From Streptomyces sp. NBC_00390 (lineage in GTDB: Bacteria; Actinomycetota; Actinomycetes; Streptomycetales; Streptomycetaceae), in NCBI RefSeq assembly GCF_036057275.1, contig NZ_CP107945.1:1178001-1242000 (forward strand): a DNA stretch of 64,000 nucleotides. The letters are read 5' to 3'. Position 1 is the first letter of the stretch, and each line of letters opens with the position of its first letter. Position numbers and translations under genes: made by a program. This document shows, in pieces, positions 19,737-28,923 of the stretch. The notes below the pieces were generated by a model that made no database searches, was not told where the DNA came from, and saw nothing but the letters and a program-made list of their open reading frames with translations.

Positions 19737-20828
19737 TCACAAACAGTCGTTGGTGACGTCCCAGCAGGTCTCCTCCGGGAAGGGATCACCACCACCGCCC
19801 GGGGGCGGTGTGCTCGTCGAGGACGGCGGTTCATACGGGGCCGGCGGCGGCTCATAAGGCTCCGGCTCCGGGGTCCACGAACTCCGCTCCGGCTCCGGGT
19901 CCCTGGGGACGGTCGTCTTCTTGGACGGAACCGAAGGCGAGACCTCCCGCGTTCCGCCCGGCGCCGGCTTGTCCTTGACAGGCTTGGTGACAGCGGCGCT
20001 GGAAGCCGCACCATCCCCGGGAGGGCGCGGCGTGCTCGACGGGGAGTCCGTGGCTGCCGGAGCGCCCGACCGGCCCACTTGCGGCTCGTCCTGGTCGCCG
20101 CCCGAACGCAGAATCCCGGTGGCCGAAGCGGTAAGAAGCACGATCGCGACAGCGGCCGTAATGACCACGCCCGGTCGCCGAAGAACACGCAGGGCCGCCC
20201 TCGGCCCCGCCCGGACAGGGTTCATTGCCGGCAGCGCAACGGAGGATCCCTCCTGCACCAAGTCCGCGGCCGGGGAAACCGCGTCGGCGTCAGCCACAGG
20301 CTCCGCGACCCTCGATCCCTCAACCCCGAGCGGATGCGGCGCGCCCGCCACAGCCTCCGTACGAGCAGCAGGCGTCTCGGATTCGACCGCCTCTCCCGAA
20401 GCGTCCGCATCGGCAACCTCGCCGTGGTGGTCGGCACCGTCCGGGGTGACTTCCTCCGAGCCGCTGCGCGGGTCCGGGTCTCCCTGCAGGCTCTGTGCGG
20501 CAGACGGTTCTTCCGCAGCGGGCATGAGGGCAGAGGAGTGCTGCTCGAGCTCGACAGCCAGACGCTTGCGGACTTTAACCCAGTCCTCGACCGTGGCCTC
20601 GTCACCGCCGCAGGCCCGGACAAAGGCAGCGAGCAACTCCTCCCGAGGCAGCTCCTGCCTGCTCAGCGCGCCGGAGAGCGTGGCACGCGGCAGCACGTCC
20701 CCCACCGCCCCGGCCCGGCGTTCCAACTCGCGATAGCTCACGTCCGCCCACTGGCGTAACTGACGCATCACCGCCACGAATTGCGCAGATTCCTCGGCGT
20801 CATGCGGCCGCGGCATCCCCCCGTCCAC
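19737..20828 (-). CDS. Membrane-anchored HTH protein with proline-rich extracellular tail
   Basis: The protein has 363 residues from GTG 20828; an ATG at codon 5 is an alternative start. Residues about 15-85 form an HTH domain (FVAVMRQLRQWADVSYRELE, LPRATLSGALSRQELPREE) of the type found in Streptomyces proteins that couple an XRE-like domain to a tail. An acidic, low-complexity linker follows (about 90-215). There is one membrane segment (PGVVITAAVAIVLLTASATG, about 228-247). The C-terminal tail is rich in Pro, Ser and Glu and contains two cysteines near the end (EETCWDVTNDC). HTH inside, tail outside is the expected topology. The target genes are unknown. Confidence 0.7.
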   Translation of the reverse strand: MDGGMPRPHDAEESAQFVAVMRQLRQWADVSYRELERRAGAVGDVLPRATLSGALSRQELPREELLAAFVRACGGDEATVEDWVKVRKRLAVELEQHSSALMPAAEEPSAAQSLQGDPDPRSGSEEVTPDGADHHGEVADADASGEAVESETPAARTEAVAGAPHPLGVEGSRVAEPVADADAVSPAADLVQEGSSVALPAMNPVRAGPRAALRVLRRPGVVITAAVAIVLLTASATGILRSGGDQDEPQVGRSGAPAATDSPSSTPRPPGDGAASSAAVTKPVKDKPAPGGTREVSPSVPSKKTTVPRDPEPERSSWTPEPEPYEPPPAPYEPPSSTSTPPPGGGGDPFPEETCWDVTNDCL

Positions 20829-21398
20829 CCCTGTCCCCCGTATCCATTGTCAGAACTCAGTGATCCTCAGGCAGCTTAGGACACGACAAGGCCTTCACCC
20901 GGCCGGTTCTCTCGAACGCCAACCGGGCGAAGCGGTGTCGGACTCTTGCCCCGCATGGAAGGGTGTTCCGTCCTGGCCGGGGTGTTTGGTTCGGGCGTCA
21001 GGTGTCGCGCCAGTTCGGCGTGGATCAGCCGGTCGGTACCTGCCGCTTCGACAACGTCCTCGCTCACCGCCCGTAGGCGTCCGTGTACGGCAGGGCGGCA
21101 CCCTGTACAGCGGCTGGCCTGAGAAAAGCCGCTGCCGAGCTGCCGTAAGAAGTCCGGGATCCCCTGCCCCACCGACGTCGGGTCGATGAGAACGCCCAGC
21201 GCCAGGACCCGGGATCCGCCTTCTGCGCATGACACCGGCGCTGCGAGGCCGCGCCGTGAGCGACGTCGAACTCGTAGAAGCCGCTGCCAGTGGCTCCCTG
21301 CCTTGGTCGCTTCGGCTCCCGCCTTCGTGAGTGCTCCAGAACTCTCCTGGGTACGGCTACTCATGCGTCGCGCAATGCTGACGCCTACCGTCACATGC
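20829..21398. other. 570-bp divergent region without a supported gene
   Basis: This region lies between the HTH membrane protein and a small membrane-anchored protein. Several open frames exist, but none has a good start, ribosome binding site or recognisable family. It may hold promoters for both flanking genes and unrecognisable remnants. Confidence 0.35.
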
Positions 21399-22034
21399 AT
21401 GTTCAAGAGCCTTGTATCCAGAGCCGGGGCCTCCCGGCGGTCCGTCCTGTATGCCGTCACAGGGCTCGTGATGATGGCGCTGCTCGTCGCTGCCGTGGTG
21501 GCGGGGAACGTCGTGTGGAACGGCGCGCCGTATCCTTCGGCCGACCCCGACGCGGTCGCGCAACGGCTCAAGGCCCGGTCCGACGAGGTGTACGACGGCT
21601 TCGCGCTGCCCGAAAAGTACGCCGCGGACCCGGGCAGGGTCGATACCGGTGCCTGTTACCACCGCGGGCTGAGGAGCATCGCCCACATTGACGAGGCACG
21701 AAGCGACGTCCGCAGCTTCGGTCTCGATTGGAGCGTGCCCGACGTCCCCGAAGCAACCGCCCGAGACGCGCAGCGACGCGTGCGCCGACAGCTGGTGCAG
21801 AAGGGTTGGAAACTCACCCACGAAGGCGACCGTGCAGGCGCAGCCTTCCGCCAACTGGGCTTCCGATTCGAAAACCCGGAAGGCGGCGACCAGGTCGACG
21901 TACGGTGGAACAACTCGACCACGACTCTGTTCATCAGCGTCTACGCCCCCTGTGCGCAGGTTCCCGACGAGTTCGTGGAGGACGACTGGTCTGAAGCGGA
22001 CTGGCACCCGAAAGAGCAATCCGCTGGGCGTTGA
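21399..22034 (+). CDS. Membrane-anchored protein of unknown function
   Basis: The protein has 211 residues from ATG 21399 (in-frame ATGs at 21363 and 21375 are possible; none has a clear ribosome binding site). A basic N-terminus and one membrane segment (SVLYAVTGLVMMALLVAAVV, about 15-37) precede an extracytoplasmic domain of about 170 residues. That domain has two cysteines (TGACYHRG, VYAPCAQ) and a helix-rich part (ARDAQRRVRRQLVQKGWKL) followed by strand-like FRFENPEGGDQVDVRW. Family not recognised. The pattern resembles small exported proteins found beside degenerate lipoprotein genes such as the one immediately downstream on the opposite strand. Confidence 0.65.
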   Translation: MFKSLVSRAGASRRSVLYAVTGLVMMALLVAAVVAGNVVWNGAPYPSADPDAVAQRLKARSDEVYDGFALPEKYAADPGRVDTGACYHRGLRSIAHIDEARSDVRSFGLDWSVPDVPEATARDAQRRVRRQLVQKGWKLTHEGDRAGAAFRQLGFRFENPEGGDQVDVRWNNSTTTLFISVYAPCAQVPDEFVEDDWSEADWHPKEQSAGR

Positions 22035-22062
22035 AGGACCCCTTCCCGCTCCTGAGGACTCG

Positions 22063-22540
22063 TCACGCGGCTGGATTCGTTGGCCGAGCAGCTGACTTCA
22101 TTGTCCAGGGACACGGATCGCCGGGCTCACCACGGATGAAGGCGCGGATAACCTCGGCAACCTGAGAGGCGCCGGCCTCGGAGGCCGGAGCGACGATGGA
22201 CATGACCGACGCCCCCGTCCTGGTCGAAAGCGAAGTCCCAGCCGCCGTTGCCGTAGATGCGCACCTCGACGTCGACGTCGCCGTGGAAGCCGCCGCGCGG
22301 GGTGTCGGGGCCGCGATCTCAGGTTGCCCGTACGTCCTTGCGGATGCCGTCCACCTCCGTGGCGAAGGAGTCAAGGTCCACGTCTTCGGGCTTGACGTTG
22401 GAGCGGAGAACCTGGCTCACCGGCGCGACGGTGGATGCGTCCGCCCAGGTGCACGCCGCCTCCACCGCGTCGACGTCCTTGACGGGTTCCTCACCGGAAC
22501 CGGACTCTCCCTCGGCCTTCCGCCACCAGCACGCTGAGAG
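22063..22540 (-). pseudogene. Broken exported-protein gene (in-frame TGA plus frameshift)
   Basis: One minus frame reads VEAACTWADASTV, VLRSNVKPEDVDLDSFATEV and GIRKDVRAT, then TGA at about 22319. It continues in the same frame with GGFHGDVDVEVRIYGNGGWD and FAFDQDGG. The sensible sequence then moves to another frame (SIVAPASEAGASQVAEVIRA, FIRGE). A nonsense change plus a frameshift near 22200 therefore separate three pieces of one protein. No start codon or signal peptide is visible before the VOC gene at 22563, so the 5' end is also lost. The single-domain pattern resembles secreted or lipoprotein families, but I cannot name one. Confidence 0.5.
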
Positions 22541-22562
22541 CCGAAGGCGGTGCGGGACGGGC

Positions 22563-22937
22563 TCAGATTCCGTGCGTCGACAGGCAGAAGGGATGACCCG
22601 CCGGGTCCAGGAGCACCCGCCATACGTCGGGCCGCGGCTGGAAGGAAGGCAGGACGGCACCCAGGGCGAGCATTCGCTCCTGCGCGGCGTCCAGATCGTC
22701 GACGCCCAGTTCGAGGTGGGCCTGCTTGCTGTGAGCGGGATCAGGCCAGGCCGGAGGCTGGAAGCCGGCCTGGCGGACGAAGCCGAGCCCCGGGGCTCCC
22801 TCCCGCCCCAGCAGGACGAAGTCGTCACTGCGGTACAGCACGGGCAGGTCCAGGGCATCGCCGTAGAAGCGGGCCAGATCAGCTGGGTCAGGACAGTCGA
22901 AGTCGAAGGAAAGCAGACGGATCTCGGGGGTGCTCAT
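22563..22937 (-). CDS. VOC-family (glyoxalase/dioxygenase-fold) protein
   Basis: The protein has 124 residues, one vicinal-oxygen-chelate unit. It starts LLSFDFDCPDPADLARFYGD (first beta-alpha-beta), with HLELGVDDLDAAQERMLALG (second module) and WRVLLDPAGHPFCLS (third strand with a likely metal ligand). It is probably a small metal-dependent enzyme or ligand-binding protein; the substrate is not predictable. It is divergent from a WYL/YafY-type regulator with a 65-bp gap, a pairing often seen in Streptomyces, so regulation by that protein is likely. Confidence 0.85.
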   Translation of the reverse strand: MSTPEIRLLSFDFDCPDPADLARFYGDALDLPVLYRSDDFVLLGREGAPGLGFVRQAGFQPPAWPDPAHSKQAHLELGVDDLDAAQERMLALGAVLPSFQPRPDVWRVLLDPAGHPFCLSTHGI

Positions 22938-23002
22938 GGGACCGGACCGTAGGCCACGACCCTGACAGGACGTGTCCTGGTCATACGGAACACTGGCGAA
23001 CT

Positions 23003-23953
23003 GTGATCAGGACCTCCTCCCGTCTGCTGCGCTTGGTGTCGCTGCTGTCCGCGCGCCCCGAATGGACCTGCCGTGAACTGGCCGAACGCATGGCGGTCAC
23101 CGACCGCACAGTCCGCCGGGACATCGCCCGGCTGCGGGACCTGGGCTACGGAGTCGAATCCGCGCCCGGCCCCTGGGGCGGCTACCGGCTCAGCCCCGGA
23201 GCCCGGATGCCGCCGCTGGTACTGGACGACGAGGAGGCCCTGGCCGTCGCCGTCGCCCTGCGCGAAGCCGCGCTCAGCGGAGTCCTCGGCACCGGGCAAG
23301 CCGCCCTCTCCGCGCTGCTCAAGCTCCGCCAGAGCCTGCCCACACACCTCGCGGACCAGCTGAACACACTGGACGGCACACTCGAACACACCCCCCGCTC
23401 CGGCGAACCGCAGATCGACACGCTTCTGCTGCTGGAACTGGCGCGAGCCTGCCACAGCGCACTGCGCACCACCCTCTCCTACCGGGACCACACCGGCCGG
23501 GCCTCCGTGCGAGCCGTCGACCCATACCGCCTGGTCCACACCGGCCTGCGCTGGTACCTGGTCGCCCGGGACGTCACCAAACAGGAATGGCGCACATTCC
23601 GCGCCGACCGGGTGGTGAGCGTACGCCCCACCACCGAACCAGCCGACCTGACCGATCCGCCCGACGCCGCAGCACTGGTCTCCCGGGGAATCGCGAGCGT
23701 CGTCTACCCCGTATACACGACGATCCGCCTTCCGCTCCCCCTCGACCGCGCCCTGCAAAAAGTCCCACCCACCATCGGCACACACAACCCTGACGGCCCC
23801 GAAGCCACCGTGGTCGAGATCGGCGGCAACAGCACCGACCGCCTCGCCGCCTACCTCCTCAGCCTGGCCACACCGCTCACAGTGCTGTCCCCAGACGAGG
23901 TACGCCAGGCACTCATCCGCCACGCCCACGCTCTCCTGACAGCCAATCGCTGA
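23003..23953 (+). CDS. YafY-type HTH/WYL-domain transcriptional regulator
   Basis: The protein has 316 residues from GTG 23003. The N-terminal winged HTH (about 1-65) shows LRLVSLLSARPEWTCRELAE and TDRTVRRDIARLRDLGYG. The linker carries GGYRLSPGA and DDEEALAVAVALREAA. The WYL domain (about 140-220) has VDPYRLVHTGLRWYLVARD and EWRTFRADRV, where the Trp-Tyr-Leu signature is preserved. A WCX-like C-terminus ends the protein. WYL domains bind nucleic-acid or nucleotide-type ligands. The neighbouring divergent VOC gene is the likely target. Confidence 0.9.
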   Translation: MIRTSSRLLRLVSLLSARPEWTCRELAERMAVTDRTVRRDIARLRDLGYGVESAPGPWGGYRLSPGARMPPLVLDDEEALAVAVALREAALSGVLGTGQAALSALLKLRQSLPTHLADQLNTLDGTLEHTPRSGEPQIDTLLLLELARACHSALRTTLSYRDHTGRASVRAVDPYRLVHTGLRWYLVARDVTKQEWRTFRADRVVSVRPTTEPADLTDPPDAAALVSRGIASVVYPVYTTIRLPLPLDRALQKVPPTIGTHNPDGPEATVVEIGGNSTDRLAAYLLSLATPLTVLSPDEVRQALIRHAHALLTANR

Positions 23954-24744
23954 CAGCGACGAACATCAAGGCGAAGAGACGGAGGGACTTCACCGCTCCT
24001 CACCTTGAAACGGTGCAGTCAGTAGCAGGGCGGTTCGACAAGGGCTCGGCGTCTTCCGAGGAAGGGCAGCTCGGCGCCAGTTCAGCGCCCGCAGCACCGC
24101 GTTGATCACGCGTCTGATACCGACCATCCCAGCACGGGAGCAGCATCCCAGCACCAGAGGGCTCACACCCTCCTGGGCACCCCTACGCAACCTTGCGTGC
24201 AGGCACCCGGTTTCCTCCCGTCGAGACCGTCCAGGCAGCAGCCTGGAGTCGCCGCGCCCACGGCTGGGCGGCGGCGAAGCTGCGGCTGGGTTTCTCTCTG
24301 ACCGGTGGCGGAAAATCACCCCGCGGGGCTTGCCTCTAGCCGTTCAAATGGTGCGGGCCACGGGGCGGTGAAACAGGGCCCGAGCTCGGCGTTCCATCCG
24401 TGCCCCGAGACCGGAAGCGGCTAGCTGGGAGGACCGCAACCGTAAGGTCGAGGCCCTCGCATCCGTATCGTTATAGCGAGACAGCGAGTGTCCGAGGGGC
24501 GATTCGACCACTAACGATACGGTCGTGATCGCCCAAGGACGTCTCGGGCTGCAAGACCCTCCGGGTGGTCCCACCGTCTCCTTGTGAGAACTGGCTCCTG
24601 CCCATCACGACACGGCCAGTCTTCAGGAACCCATCAATCGAGTTGCGCCGTCCTACCCACACCCGCCCGCTGCACTACCGTTCCCGGCACGCACGATACT
24701 CGCTGATCGAGCCGTGCAGAGATGCCGCGCGACCCGGTGCGCCG
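23954..24744. other. Non-coding/degenerate region
   Basis: No supported gene lies here. It includes a perfect 11-bp inverted repeat (24463-24473 / 24512-24522). Its sequence around 24460-24530 is less GC-rich than the surroundings. It may be the debris of a mobile element, but I found no transposase motif. Confidence 0.35.
24463..24522. repeat. Perfect 11-bp inverted repeat CCGTATCGTTA / TAACGATACGG
   Basis: The arms at 24463-24473 and 24512-24522 are separated by 38 bp. It is unusually A/T-containing for this window. The spacing suits an operator pair, a structured RNA or an element end rather than a terminator. Confidence 0.5.
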
Positions 24745-24890
24745 CGGTCAGACAGCTCCTCAAGAGCGACTCTGCGGACGGTGCCGCGCACGCCGGTGGG
24801 GTCGTCCCCGGAGACGACCATACGGAGGAACATCTCCCGCGCGGAGTCCTGTTCCGCGGTGCTCAGACCGATGAAAGCGTAGTCGCCGTG
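24745..24890 (-). pseudogene. Fragment of an nSTAND1-type NTPase gene
   Basis: The minus strand reads FIGLSTAEQDSAREMFLRMV, VSGDDPTG and TVRRVALEEL, which fits the end of the nSTAND1 NTPase domain of WD40-type STAND proteins (pattern L--A-QD-AR--FLR-V). No P-loop or repeats are found nearby. It lies just beyond the 3' end of the NB-ARC gene and is a remnant. Confidence 0.45.
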
Positions 24891-25134
24891 GGGCAGCAGC
24901 GGCCGGTCAGGCCCGCTGGCGGACGTAACAGCCAGGCCTCTCGCGTGCTCTCCGTCACGACCCGCTTCCCGTCCTGTTTCACCTCCTGTCCGGAGGGTCG
25001 ACCGGGCGGGACGTCAGCGCGCTGCTGTGCGCGGACGGGCGGCGGGGGCACGGCGCGCTCCACGCCTGGGACCGCGGCTGCCGACGGGCGGCGTGTGCTC
25101 GCCGTCGACGTGTCGAACAGGCTAGCCGGGCGGG

Positions 25135-27696
25135 TCACGGGGTGGGTGGTGTTCTGCGGTGCGGCCGTGGTGGCCGGCGCAGTCGGCGTGGGCTGCTGGT
25201 GCGCGAGGCGGCCACGATCCGCTCCAGCCCACGGCGGCTGTCCAGAGTGTGGGGATGGTCGGCACCCAGGACGCGAGTGAAGTCGTCGAGGTTCTGCCGA
25301 TGCAGGTCTTCCGCCTCCCGGTACTCGCCCCGCCTGAACAGGGCGCTGGCGAGGTTGTAGCGGGTGATCAGGGTGTCGGGATGGTCGGGTCCCAGGACGC
25401 GGATGCGGTCTTGCAGGTTCTGCCGATGCAGCTGTTCCGCACCCTGATACTCACCCAGGAAGTGCAAGGCCATGGCGATTCCGTTGCGACTCGTCAGAGT
25501 GTCGGGATGGTCGGGTCCCAGGACGCGGATGCGGTCTTGCAGGTTCTGCCGATGCAGGTCTTCTGCCTCCCGGTACATACGCACGACCCATAGGGCGGTG
25601 GCAAGGTTGTTCCGGCTTCGCAGAGTGTCGGGGTGGTCGGGCCCCAGGACGCGGATGCGGTCCTGAAGAGTCTGTCGGTGCAACCGTTCCGCCTCCCGGT
25701 ACTCACCCAATTCGTGCATGGTGTTGGCAAGGTTGTTCCGGCTTCGCAGGGTCTCGGGGTGGTCGGGTCCCAGGACGCGGATGCGGTCCTGAAGAGTCTG
25801 TCGGTGCAACTCTTCCGCCTCCCGGTACTCACCCAAGAGATACAAGGCGGTGGCGACGCCATTACGGCTCGTCAAGGTGTCCAGGTGATCGGAGCCGAGG
25901 ACGCGGGCACGATCCTCGAGATTCCGGCGGTACAGGCGCTCGGCCTCTCGGTGTTCACCCAAGAGGTACAGCGCAGTTGCCACTCCGTTGCGACTTGTCA
26001 GGGTGTCGGGGTGGTCGGGCCCCAGGGCGCGCATGTCTGCCTGCAGGGCTCGTTGAGCCACCACCAGTTGCAGGGCATGTGCGCCGGCTTCTCTGAGTAC
26101 ACGGCCCAGGACCTGAAGCACGTGCCGAGAGGAAACAAAGGGCTGAGTGATAGCGGGGCCATGCAGGTACACCAAGTGCGGGGCGAGGAGGGCAGCGGTG
26201 GGCCAGCCCGGACGTCCGATTTGGCCGATCTCGTCCACATTGATGCTCAGGCGTTCGGCGATGGCCTGATACCAGGAGGTGAGGTCGGCCGTGTCGGTGG
26301 CCAAGGCGAGAGCGCTGATCTCCCGAATCAGCGGGTGCAGGGCTACCTGGGCGATGGTGTCGTCACCGGGCGCGCCCGGGGTGGCGCTGTTGGGTGTGGG
26401 GGTGTCAAGGAGGCCGTAGCGGTGCAGGCCGGCAAAGGCTGCTTCCAGCATGACGGCGGTGACCGGCTGCCCGGTGACCGTGGCCAGCAAGCCGGGAGTG
26501 ATCAGGGTGAGCGGAATGGGCGCGGACGCCAAGAGGGCCAGGAGGCGCAGCAGAGGCCGCGCCAGGGGGATGCCGTCGCGGGCGAGCTGATCCAGAGACA
26601 GCTCCCAGGTGTGCCTGACCACTCTCCGGGCGGTGTCCGGATCACGGGCGTGTGGGTGCTCCGCTCCCAACAGGTCGGGCATCTCCGCTGCCAAGGCCTG
26701 CTGGTAGGCGCGAAGGGTGCGGTAGCGGCTGGTAGGCGTAGCCAGGTAGGCACCCGCGGCACGTAGCGCCAGCGGCAGACCGCCCAGCCGGTCCGCCAAC
26801 TCCTCCGCCTCCGCAACGCTGCCTGCTTGGGGAGCGGCATCCAGCAATACCTGCCCGGCGGGCGCTGGCGTCAAGGGGGCCAGCGGCACTATGTGTGCGC
26901 ACGCTCCCCACGTCTGCGCGCCGGCGTCGCGGCTGGTGATCAGCAGCAGGCCGCCGCCGTCCGGGCGGATCCAGCCTCGATAGTCGGCGATCCGCTCGCC
27001 GTCCGGGCCGATCGCCTCCGGCTCGTCGGCGTTGTCCACCACAACCAGCCACCGGCGCGCCTGGGCCAGTTGCCGCCAGACGACATCGGGAAGATTCGCT
27101 TGCCCGGCCCGCGCCGCCTGCAACTCCTCATCGCCCAGCCCGCATGCCACCGCCACCTGCGTCAGCTGCTGCGCAAGCTGGGTGGTGCCGCGCCAGCGGA
27201 TCCAGAACACCGCACAACCGACCTGCTCCGCCTGGGCGGCGAGCTGAGCGGCGACAGTGGTCTTGCCCATGCCTCCGGTTGCGCACAGCACCGCCAACCG
27301 CCCCTGCGGCCGCTCCAGCAGCCGCTCAAGCTCTGCCAGTTCCCTCTCGCGGCCACGGACCTGCCCGGGATGCGGCGGGCGCAGTGAGCTGTGCCCGGCC
27401 TCGGCCAGTCGGCGCACCGCAGTCCTGACCCCGCTGCCGACATCCAGGCGCCGCCCCCACAGCAAGAGCCCCACACAACCGACAGCCAGCATGACGAACA
27501 GCGGCCAGATCATCCACGGATTCCGTGCCCACCCAGGCACCGACTCACTCGCATAGTTCGTCACCAGCCCGAGTAAGAACGTCAGCACCGCGCCCGCACC
27601 GGACACCGCCGACCCCGCCCACGCCCCCCGCCTACGCCGCACTTGCCCTCCCGACCGGTCGTCCTCCACTTCAGCATGGCGGATCTGCCCGATCAT
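25135..27696 (-). CDS. Membrane-anchored NB-ARC NTPase with TPR_10-type tetratricopeptide repeats
   Basis: The protein has 853 residues from ATG 27696; a GTG slightly further in is possible. Two N-terminal membrane segments (about 28-46 VSGAGAVLTFLLGLVTN; 60-80 WPLFVMLAVGCVGLLLW) precede an NB-ARC module. Walker A is CATGGMGKTTVAAQLAAQ (about 130-147). Walker B is RRWLVVVDNADEPEA. Sensor-like LLLITSRDAG and GLPLALRAAGAYLA follow, then a winged-helix segment. Residues about 560-830 hold six full 42-residue TPR units plus a partial seventh, each starting LGPDHPDTL. This is the STAND layout of a signal-sensing ATPase with a protein-binding repeat sensor. Such proteins act in regulation, conflict or cell-death systems. 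The start abuts a truncated serine recombinase. No effector domain is visible. Confidence 0.85.
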   Translation of the reverse strand: MIGQIRHAEVEDDRSGGQVRRRRGAWAGSAVSGAGAVLTFLLGLVTNYASESVPGWARNPWMIWPLFVMLAVGCVGLLLWGRRLDVGSGVRTAVRRLAEAGHSSLRPPHPGQVRGRERELAELERLLERPQGRLAVLCATGGMGKTTVAAQLAAQAEQVGCAVFWIRWRGTTQLAQQLTQVAVACGLGDEELQAARAGQANLPDVVWRQLAQARRWLVVVDNADEPEAIGPDGERIADYRGWIRPDGGGLLLITSRDAGAQTWGACAHIVPLAPLTPAPAGQVLLDAAPQAGSVAEAEELADRLGGLPLALRAAGAYLATPTSRYRTLRAYQQALAAEMPDLLGAEHPHARDPDTARRVVRHTWELSLDQLARDGIPLARPLLRLLALLASAPIPLTLITPGLLATVTGQPVTAVMLEAAFAGLHRYGLLDTPTPNSATPGAPGDDTIAQVALHPLIREISALALATDTADLTSWYQAIAERLSINVDEIGQIGRPGWPTAALLAPHLVYLHGPAITQPFVSSRHVLQVLGRVLREAGAHALQLVVAQRALQADMRALGPDHPDTLTSRNGVATALYLLGEHREAERLYRRNLEDRARVLGSDHLDTLTSRNGVATALYLLGEYREAEELHRQTLQDRIRVLGPDHPETLRSRNNLANTMHELGEYREAERLHRQTLQDRIRVLGPDHPDTLRSRNNLATALWVVRMYREAEDLHRQNLQDRIRVLGPDHPDTLTSRNGIAMALHFLGEYQGAEQLHRQNLQDRIRVLGPDHPDTLITRYNLASALFRRGEYREAEDLHRQNLDDFTRVLGADHPHTLDSRRGLERIVAASRTSSPRRLRRPPRPHRRTPPTP
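25240..26045 (-). repeat. Tandem 126-bp repeats encoding 42-residue TPR units
   Basis: Six full and one partial near-identical 126-bp units lie inside the NB-ARC-TPR gene. Units 2-6 keep almost identical codons around LGPDHPDTL and the ED/QDRIRV segment, so duplications are recent or maintained by recombination. This array is likely to vary in copy number. Confidence 0.85.
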
Positions 27697-27748
27697 CAGG
27701 CGGACCAGAGGAAGTTGCCTGCGATGTGAAGCCCGGCCAGGTAGATGG

Positions 27749-28560
27749 ATGCGGTCCTCTCGCAACGGGGCACGAGGCCGCGCCTGCTTCAAGCGGTTGA
27801 TGCACTTCCACGTCCCTCTGTGGGTCCCGGAGGTCGGCGGCCCGATCGACCCGGACAACGAGGCCCACGACCTCGTCATGTCCGTCTTCGGCGGCATGAG
27901 CAAAGGAGAACGCAACCGCATCAAGATCCGGGTGCGGACCGCGATGGGCTCCCAGGCCAAGCTCCAGGGCCGCTACCTCGGCGGACGACCGCCCTACGGC
28001 TACCGCATCGCCGACGCCGGACCCCACCCCAACCCTTCCAAGGCTGCCGCCGGCCGGCGCATCCACAAACTCGAACCCGACCCCGCCGCCGTACCCGTCG
28101 TCCAGCGGATCTTCCGCCAGTACGTCGACGGCCTGAGCGACAAAGCCATCGCCGCCCAACTCACCCGCGACGGCGTCCCCTGCCCCTCCGCCCACGACGC
28201 CGCCCGCAACCCGCACCGCAAGAAGACCGCATGGCAGCCCGGTGCGGTCAGGGCGATCCTCATCAAACCCCGCTACACCGGCTACGAAGTCTGGAACAAA
28301 CAACGCAAGGAAGAACACCTCTACGACGTCGACGATGTCACCCTCGGCCACCGCACCCGCATGACGCACAACCCCTGCGATCAGTGGGTCCGGTCCAATG
28401 AACCCGCGCACGACGCGATCATCACGACAGAACTCTTCGAGGCCGTACAGACAACCCGCAGGCAGCGCGCCCGCGCGCACCAGCGGCAGGAACGCCCGGG
28501 CCGGGAACGCGGGCAGCGGGTCTACGCCCTGCGGGGGCGGGTGCGGTGCGCGCTGTGTCG
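27749..28560 (+). pseudogene. Large serine recombinase, truncated at both ends
   Basis: The open frame covers the end of the resolvase catalytic domain (VGGPIDPDNEAHDLVMSVFG, MSKGERNRIKIRVRTAM) and a full recombinase domain. That domain includes GRPPYGYRIADAG, FRQYVDGLSDKAIAAQL, ILIKPRYTGYEVWNKQ and the zinc-ribbon start RVRCALC. The first roughly 90 residues, including the catalytic serine, are missing; the frame begins next to the start of the NB-ARC gene. After about 28560 the frame leaves the family. Another frame there ends with TGLLVTAGGTVAAYADPDDP before a TAA at 28650. The element's integrase is therefore dead. It marks a former integrated element or deletion junction. Confidence 0.75.
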
Positions 28561-28923
28561 CTGCGGTCGTGGTCACGGGCCTCCTCGTCACTGCAGGAGG
28601 GACGGTGGCGGCATACGCCGACCCGGACGACCCCGACCACGTGCCGGCGTAATCAAGCCATCGCTTGAGGCGTCCAGTGATACCGGTGGGTGACTGAGCC
28701 GAGCACCATGCCGGCACAGCCACCCACCCCGCACACCACCAGCCGGACAGGCAGCAGTACGTCGTCGGCCTCCTTGGACCGGGCACCCGAAGGCCGCGAG
28801 GCCTTCGGGGGCTCCTGCGTTCCCACCCACGCGAATCATGGTGACGGTGACGAAGCCGCCAATTCAGTACACCAACAGTAGTTCGATGCTCGACTGCCTC
28901 GCCAAGGAACCAACTGCGCCCGG
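28561..28923. other. Junction region behind the dead recombinase
   Basis: It contains the short tail of an unidentified membrane or secreted protein (about 28560-28652, plus strand). No supported gene follows up to the stop of the membrane protein at 28924. Confidence 0.35.

Noticed and set aside
23990..24662. Possible small proteins or a group II intron in the gene-poor region
   Set aside because: No reverse-transcriptase motif and no clear domain V-like hairpin; the frames lack ribosome binding sites.
25240..26045. 126-bp repeats considered as a CRISPR or integron array
   Set aside because: They translate into in-frame TPR units of the NB-ARC protein.
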